Shown one piece after another: positions 29,476 to 33,992 of a stretch of 33,992 nt of DNA. How positions within the stretch are numbered: the stretch's first letter is position 1; every line of letters starts with the position of its first letter. The stretch is from Zoogloeaceae bacterium (GTDB taxonomy: Bacteria > Pseudomonadota > Gammaproteobacteria > Burkholderiales > Rhodocyclaceae), in contig JAISRR010000119.1 in the NCBI GenBank assembly GCA_031273565.1, positions 1 through 33,992 of the forward strand, read 5' to 3'. A program made the position numbers and the translations under genes. The notes under the pieces are model-generated. The model saw only the letters and a program-made list of their open reading frames with translations. It was not told where the DNA came from and did no database searches.

Positions 29476-31935
29476 TCAAGGCTCATGCCTCGGCGTCAAC
29501 AAATCCGGCGGCGCAGCCTGTGTTTCCGACATTTGCAGCACGGGTTCCTTGACCACGCCGACGCCTGCGCCCCGGCGGGCGCGCGTACCCAGATGATGCG
29601 CTTCGGAAAGCGTTTCCTTGGCCTTGCCCCGGAATACGCCGCAGATTTTTACAATCGGGCCGGGGCTGATCAGGGTTTGCGTCAGGGTTTCATTGCCTTT
29701 CAAGCCGATGATTTGCACGCCCTTGCCGCCGGAAAGATGTTTCATCTGTTCCAGCGGGAAGATGAGTAGCCGTCCGTCGCTTGCGAGCGCCGCCAGATGG
29801 GTTTTCATGCCCGGTGCGGGGGGAAGGACGCGCTGGGGCGGCAGGATGCGGGCGTTTTCTTCCACGGAGAGAAAAGCCTTGCCCGCTTTTTGCCGTGAAA
29901 AGAGATCGGCAAGCTGGCAGATGAAGCCGTAGCCGGAACTTTTGGCGATGAAATATTCCTCTTCCGGTTTGCCGACGATGACATGCGCGATGCGGCTTGC
30001 GCCCATGTCTACGAAAGACGAGAGCGGCGCGCCCATGCCGCGACCATCGGGAAGCTGGGCGACGGCGACGGTGTAGGCGCGGCCATCGTTGGCGAGAATG
30101 GCGAGCGAATCGACGCTGCGGCATTCGTGCGTGGAGCCTGAGCGGTCGCCCTCCTTGAAGCCGATGCCGGAGAGGTCGAGATCGTGCCCCTGGCGCATCC
30201 GCGCCCAGCCTTTTTCGGAAACGATGACGGTGACGGCTTCGTCGGCCACTGCCGCGACTTCGGCGCGGGAGGCGGTGGCGGCGGGCTGGATAAGGGTGCG
30301 GCGCGCGTCGCCGTATTTCTGGGCGTCATCGCGGATTTCCCGGATGACCTGTTTTTTGAGTAGGGCTTCATCCCCCAGCAGACGTTCCAGTCCCGCTTTT
30401 TCCTCGCGCAGTCTGGCGAGTTCCTGTTCAATCTTGATGCCTTCGAGCCGCGCCAGTTGCCTGAGGCGGATTTCCAGAATGTCCTCGGCCTGCCGGTCGG
30501 ACAACTGAAAGCGGGCGATCAACGCCATCTTGGGTTCGTCCGATTCGCGGATGAGGTGGATCACTTCGTCGATATTCAGAAAGACGATGTGCCGCCCTTC
30601 GAGGATGTGAATGCGGTCTTCGGTTTTTTCCAGTCGATGCCGGGTGCGGCGCGCCACCGTGCGGACGCGGAAGCGGCACCATTCGCCCAGCATTTCCACC
30701 AGTGATTTCTGGCAGGGGCGACCATCCAGCCCCACGGCGACGAGGTTAATCGGGGCGTTGCTCTCCAGACTGGTATGGGCGAGCAACAGGGCGATGAATT
30801 CCTCACGGTTCTGGCGGGAACTGGCAGGCTCAAAGACGAGACGCACATCGTCATCCTTGCCGGATTCGTCTCTGGCCTTGTCCAGTTGCGAGGCGAACAG
30901 CGCTTTTAACTGGGCGGCGGATTGTTCGATGCTCTTTTTCCCGGCGCGGGGCTGGGGATTCATGATGGCGCCGATTTCGGAAAGCACCCGGGCTGTGGAA
31001 ACCCCCGGCGGCAGTTCGCGGAACACCACCTGCCACGCGCCACGCGCCAATTCCTCGATTTCGTAACGCGCCCGCACCCGGAGGCTGCCGCGCCCGCCGC
31101 GATAGGCGGCGGCGATGTCGGCGGAGGTGGAAATAATCTGGCCGCCACCGGGATAATCGGGGCCGGGCAGATAGGCGAGCAAGGATTCCAGCCCGGCTTC
31201 CGGGTGCTGAATCAGGTGAATGGCGGCGGCGGCGGTTTCTCGCAGGTTGTGCGGAGGAATTTCGGTCGCCATGCCCACGGCGATGCCGGACGCGCCATTC
31301 AGCAGTGCGAAGGGCAGCCGGGCGGGGAGAAAGGCGGGTTCATCGAACGCGCCATCGTAATTGGGCTGAAAATCGACCGTGCCTTCGCCCAGTTCCGAGA
31401 GCAGCAGGTCGGCGATGGGGGTCAGGCGCGCTTCCGTGTACCGCATGGCGGCGGCGCTGTCGCCATCGCGCGAGCCGAAATTGCCCTGTCCGTCGACCAG
31501 GGGATAGCGCAGGGAGAAGGGCTGCGCCACGCGCACCATCGCGTCGTAGGCGGAAACATCGCCGTGCGGGTGGTATTTGCCGATGACATCGCCGACCACG
31601 CGGGCGGATTTCACCGGCTTGGAGGTGGCGGAAAGCCCCAGTTCGCGCATGGCGTAGAGTACCCGCCGTTGCACGGGTTTCATGCCGTCCTTCACATCCG
31701 GCAACGCCCGTCCCTTGACCACGGCAATCGCGTATTCGAGGTAATCGCGCGAGGCCGATTCATGCAACAGCACGCTTGTCCCATCGTCTTCATCCTGGAT
31801 ATTCAGCGCGAGGCCGGGCGGGGAGGGCGGCAGCGGCGGCATGTCCGGGGAGGGCGCTTCCGGCGTGGCGATGGTCGGGGCGGCGTCGGCGGGCAGAGCG
31901 GCGAAAAGATCAGGTGTTTGCTCGTCAGTAGACAT
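29476..31935 (-). CDS. parC: DNA topoisomerase IV subunit A
   Basis: [20 protein letters not shown]...[18 protein letters not shown]...[30 protein letters not shown]; ParC-type length (819 aa) and C-terminal region. Confidence 0.94.
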   Translation of the reverse strand: MSTDEQTPDLFAALPADAAPTIATPEAPSPDMPPLPPSPPGLALNIQDEDDGTSVLLHESASRDYLEYAIAVVKGRALPDVKDGMKPVQRRVLYAMRELGLSATSKPVKSARVVGDVIGKYHPHGDVSAYDAMVRVAQPFSLRYPLVDGQGNFGSRDGDSAAAMRYTEARLTPIADLLLSELGEGTVDFQPNYDGAFDEPAFLPARLPFALLNGASGIAVGMATEIPPHNLRETAAAAIHLIQHPEAGLESLLAYLPGPDYPGGGQIISTSADIAAAYRGGRGSLRVRARYEIEELARGAWQVVFRELPPGVSTARVLSEIGAIMNPQPRAGKKSIEQSAAQLKALFASQLDKARDESGKDDDVRLVFEPASSRQNREEFIALLLAHTSLESNAPINLVAVGLDGRPCQKSLVEMLGEWCRFRVRTVARRTRHRLEKTEDRIHILEGRHIVFLNIDEVIHLIRESDEPKMALIARFQLSDRQAEDILEIRLRQLARLEGIKIEQELARLREEKAGLERLLGDEALLKKQVIREIRDDAQKYGDARRTLIQPAATASRAEVAAVADEAVTVIVSEKGWARMRQGHDLDLSGIGFKEGDRSGSTHECRSVDSLAILANDGRAYTVAVAQLPDGRGMGAPLSSFVDMGASRIAHVIVGKPEEEYFIAKSSGYGFICQLADLFSRQKAGKAFLSVEENARILPPQRVLPPAPGMKTHLAALASDGRLLIFPLEQMKHLSGGKGVQIIGLKGNETLTQTLISPGPIVKICGVFRGKAKETLSEAHHLGTRARRGAGVGVVKEPVLQMSETQAAPPDLLTPRHEP

Positions 31936-31978
31936 GTGGGTTCAGGCGGCAGGTAACAGGAGGGCAGGGGAGGGTTGT

Positions 31979-33148
31979 CTAATCGTGTGTAAAACGCTGG
32001 AATGTCCGCCAATAGCGATCTTTGTAGAGTTCGCAGTCCAGTTTGAATGCTTCGGCGTATTTTTGTTGCGCGTAATAGCAGGTCTGGCTGATTTCCCGGA
32101 AATCCCGGCAGGCGAAATAGAGGGCGCGTTCGCTGTCGCCGGTTTCACGGATGATGTACAGACAACCGCTGTCCGGGGGAAGTTCCGCGAGGAGGTCTTC
32201 TTCCACCCGCTCAAAAAGTTGTTGGGTTTTCTCGTCTGGCATGCCGGATTCGTTGTGCGACGCATAGGGCAGGATGAGCACCGCAATCCAGGGATAGAGT
32301 GCGCCTGCGTTCAGGTTCAGCAACGTGTCGTTGACGAGCGCCACGATGACTTTTTCGCTGCCTGCGCTGGCGTCGTCGTCATGGGGCGCGTCATTGCGCC
32401 GGATTTCCAGCAGCGAATAGCGGTAATGCTCCGGGTCGATGGCGTCAGCGTCCATGCTGTCGGTATCCGTGATGTTGGCGGCGAAGCGCGTTTGCTGCGT
32501 CAGCAGGTAGCCTTGCAGCTTGTCGACCGGCAGGGGTTCATGCGTCGCTTCCGCTTTGTCCTCAATACGTAGATTGTCGATGGCGGTGGCGAAGTAGCGT
32601 TCGCCCAGATAGTTGTCCAGAAAAACGTCGCAGCCCAGGGTAATCTCCTTGCGGTTGTCCTCGTCCAGATCGGCGTGAATGACGACAAGATTGATTTCTT
32701 CGGGGTATTCCGGGTTTTCTTCCAGATAGAAGGAGATGTTGTCCTTGTCGAAACGCTGGTCTCCCATGAGGATGCAGCAGTTTTCGATGTCGATGGGGGG
32801 CTTCAGGGCAGTGATTTTCCAGTTTTCCAGCGCGGGCGCGGCGGCGACCAGCGTTTCGATCAGCGCAAAAATTTTCAGATTGCCTTCCGCCGTCAGGATG
32901 AGTTCGGCGGTGTGTTCGTCGTACTTCCCGGCAAGGAAAAAAAATCCATCGCTGATCTTTTCCAGCAAGGGCGCTATTTTCTGGAAAAATTTTTCATCGA
33001 CATCGGCAGGCGCATCCCGACGATTCTGATTGATAACGGCGAAAAATTCCGGGGCGTGTTGCCGGAAATAGAGCCAGAACTCACGGCAAGCCAGCGCCAG
33101 TTCTTCTTTTTGGCGCACAAAACCTTTGGTTTCCTGCGTGTTTTTCAT
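31979..33148 (-). CDS. Conserved hypothetical protein, DUF695-like C-terminal domain
   Basis: 389 aa; C-terminal KVIVALVNDTLLNLNAGALYPWIAVLILPY...LYIIRETGDSERALYFACRDF...DCELYKDRYWRTFQRF resembles DUF695. Confidence 0.6.
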   Translation of the reverse strand: MKNTQETKGFVRQKEELALACREFWLYFRQHAPEFFAVINQNRRDAPADVDEKFFQKIAPLLEKISDGFFFLAGKYDEHTAELILTAEGNLKIFALIETLVAAAPALENWKITALKPPIDIENCCILMGDQRFDKDNISFYLEENPEYPEEINLVVIHADLDEDNRKEITLGCDVFLDNYLGERYFATAIDNLRIEDKAEATHEPLPVDKLQGYLLTQQTRFAANITDTDSMDADAIDPEHYRYSLLEIRRNDAPHDDDASAGSEKVIVALVNDTLLNLNAGALYPWIAVLILPYASHNESGMPDEKTQQLFERVEEDLLAELPPDSGCLYIIRETGDSERALYFACRDFREISQTCYYAQQKYAEAFKLDCELYKDRYWRTFQRFTHD

Positions 33149-33642
33149 GTGTTCCCTTTCTGTGCGGCGTGTTCATTTCGCCATGTCGCCCACAGCAGCA
33201 GCGCCGCTCCCGCGCAAATCCCCGAATCGGCGATGTTGAAGGCAGGCCAGTGCCAGTTGGCGACGTAAAAATCCAGAAAATCCACCACCGCGCCGTAAAC
33301 GATGCGGTCGATGACGTTGCCGAGCGCACCGCCCATGACGAAGGCGAGGGCAAGGCTTTGCAGTTTTTGTTCCGGCTGCCGCCAGAGCATGTGCAGTATC
33401 CAGGCGGAAATGGCGAGGGCAAGGATGACGAACAGCCATTTTTGCCAGCCACCGGCGGAAGCCAGTAGGCTGAAGGCGGAACCTGGGTTATACACCAGCA
33501 CGAGATTGAAAAAGCCGGTCAGCGGCAGACGCTCGCCCTGTTGGAAATGGGCGAGCACGACGAGCTTGCTGACCTGATCCGCCACGACCACGAGGGCGGC
33601 GGCGACAAGCCAGAAGATAAACAGGCGCACCGGTTTAGGCAT
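33145..33642 (-). CDS. lspA: Lipoprotein signal peptidase
   Basis: From ATG at 33642: ADQVSKLVVLAHF...LVLVYNPGSAFSLLA...ALGNVIDRIVYGAVVDFLDFYVANWHWPAFNIADSGI (catalytic Asp motifs). Confidence 0.96.
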   Translation of the reverse strand: MPKPVRLFIFWLVAAALVVVADQVSKLVVLAHFQQGERLPLTGFFNLVLVYNPGSAFSLLASAGGWQKWLFVILALAISAWILHMLWRQPEQKLQSLALAFVMGGALGNVIDRIVYGAVVDFLDFYVANWHWPAFNIADSGICAGAALLLWATWRNEHAAQKGNT

Positions 33643-33992
33643 GACACCGCACCTCGCCTTCGCCATACAGATTGCTGATGCAGCGTCCGCAGAGGTCGGG
33701 ATGTTCGGCGTCTGTGCCCACCTCTTCGCGCACATGCCAGCAGCGTTCGCATTTTGTGCCATTGGCGGGGACGACTTCGATGGCGAATTTGCCTTTTTTC
33801 AGCGTGACGGTAGAAGCGATGAAGGCGAATTTGAGGTCATCGCCCAAAGCGGCGAGGGCGTCGTATTGTTTGTCTTCGGCGGTGATGCGGACAGCCGCTT
33901 GCAGGGACGAGCCGATTTTTCCGGCGACGCGCAGTGCTTCCATCGCCTTCAGAACTTCGGCGCGGATGGCGCGGATTTTCTCCCAGCGTCCG
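33635..33992 (-). CDS. ileS: Isoleucyl-tRNA synthetase, C-terminal part, truncated by window edge
   Basis: Frame open to window end (..GRWEKIRAIRAEVLKAMEALRVAGKIGSSLQA) with zinc motif KCERCWHVREEVG...LCGRC; 8-bp overlap with lspA start. Confidence 0.93.
   Translation of the reverse strand, partial: GRWEKIRAIRAEVLKAMEALRVAGKIGSSLQAAVRITAEDKQYDALAALGDDLKFAFIASTVTLKKGKFAIEVVPANGTKCERCWHVREEVGTDAEHPDLCGRCISNLYGEGEVRCHA

Noticed and set aside
30922-31956. 344-aa plus-strand ORF opposite parC
   Set aside because: Gly/Arg-rich shadow frame; parC on the minus strand has full conserved motifs.

Overview
The window is a GC-rich proteobacterial chromosome segment, most likely betaproteobacterial judging by gene order. 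It is dominated by envelope-biogenesis and housekeeping genes. In order: the 3' part of a TetR-type regulator; an mlaFEDACB-type phospholipid-transport operon followed by murA; a small lower-GC LRV-repeat ORF; a cupin; an ABC-F/Uup ATPase; an MscS-type channel; an orphan membrane-anchored protein; prk-fbp; the canonical rpsB-tsf-pyrH-frr-uppS-cdsA-dxr-rseP-bamA-skp-lpxD block; a Fe(III) ABC transporter on the opposite strand; parC; a large DUF695-like protein; lspA; and the 3' end of ileS. No tRNA, rRNA, CRISPR array, transposase or phage gene was recognised. I did not find a clear new multi-gene system. The points most worth following up are: (i) two paralogous Cys-rich lipoproteins inserted between frr and uppS; (ii) a dispersed intergenic hairpin family at three loci; (iii) a 19-bp Fur-box-like palindrome over the -35 of the iron operon; (iv) replacement of the usual fabZ-lpxA continuation by a convergent iron transporter overlapping the lpxD stop; (v) an rpsB leader with competing helices next to the start codon; and (vi) a prk-fbp pair without RuBisCO in the window. 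Product names come from reading the supplied translations and recognising motifs; no database search was run.
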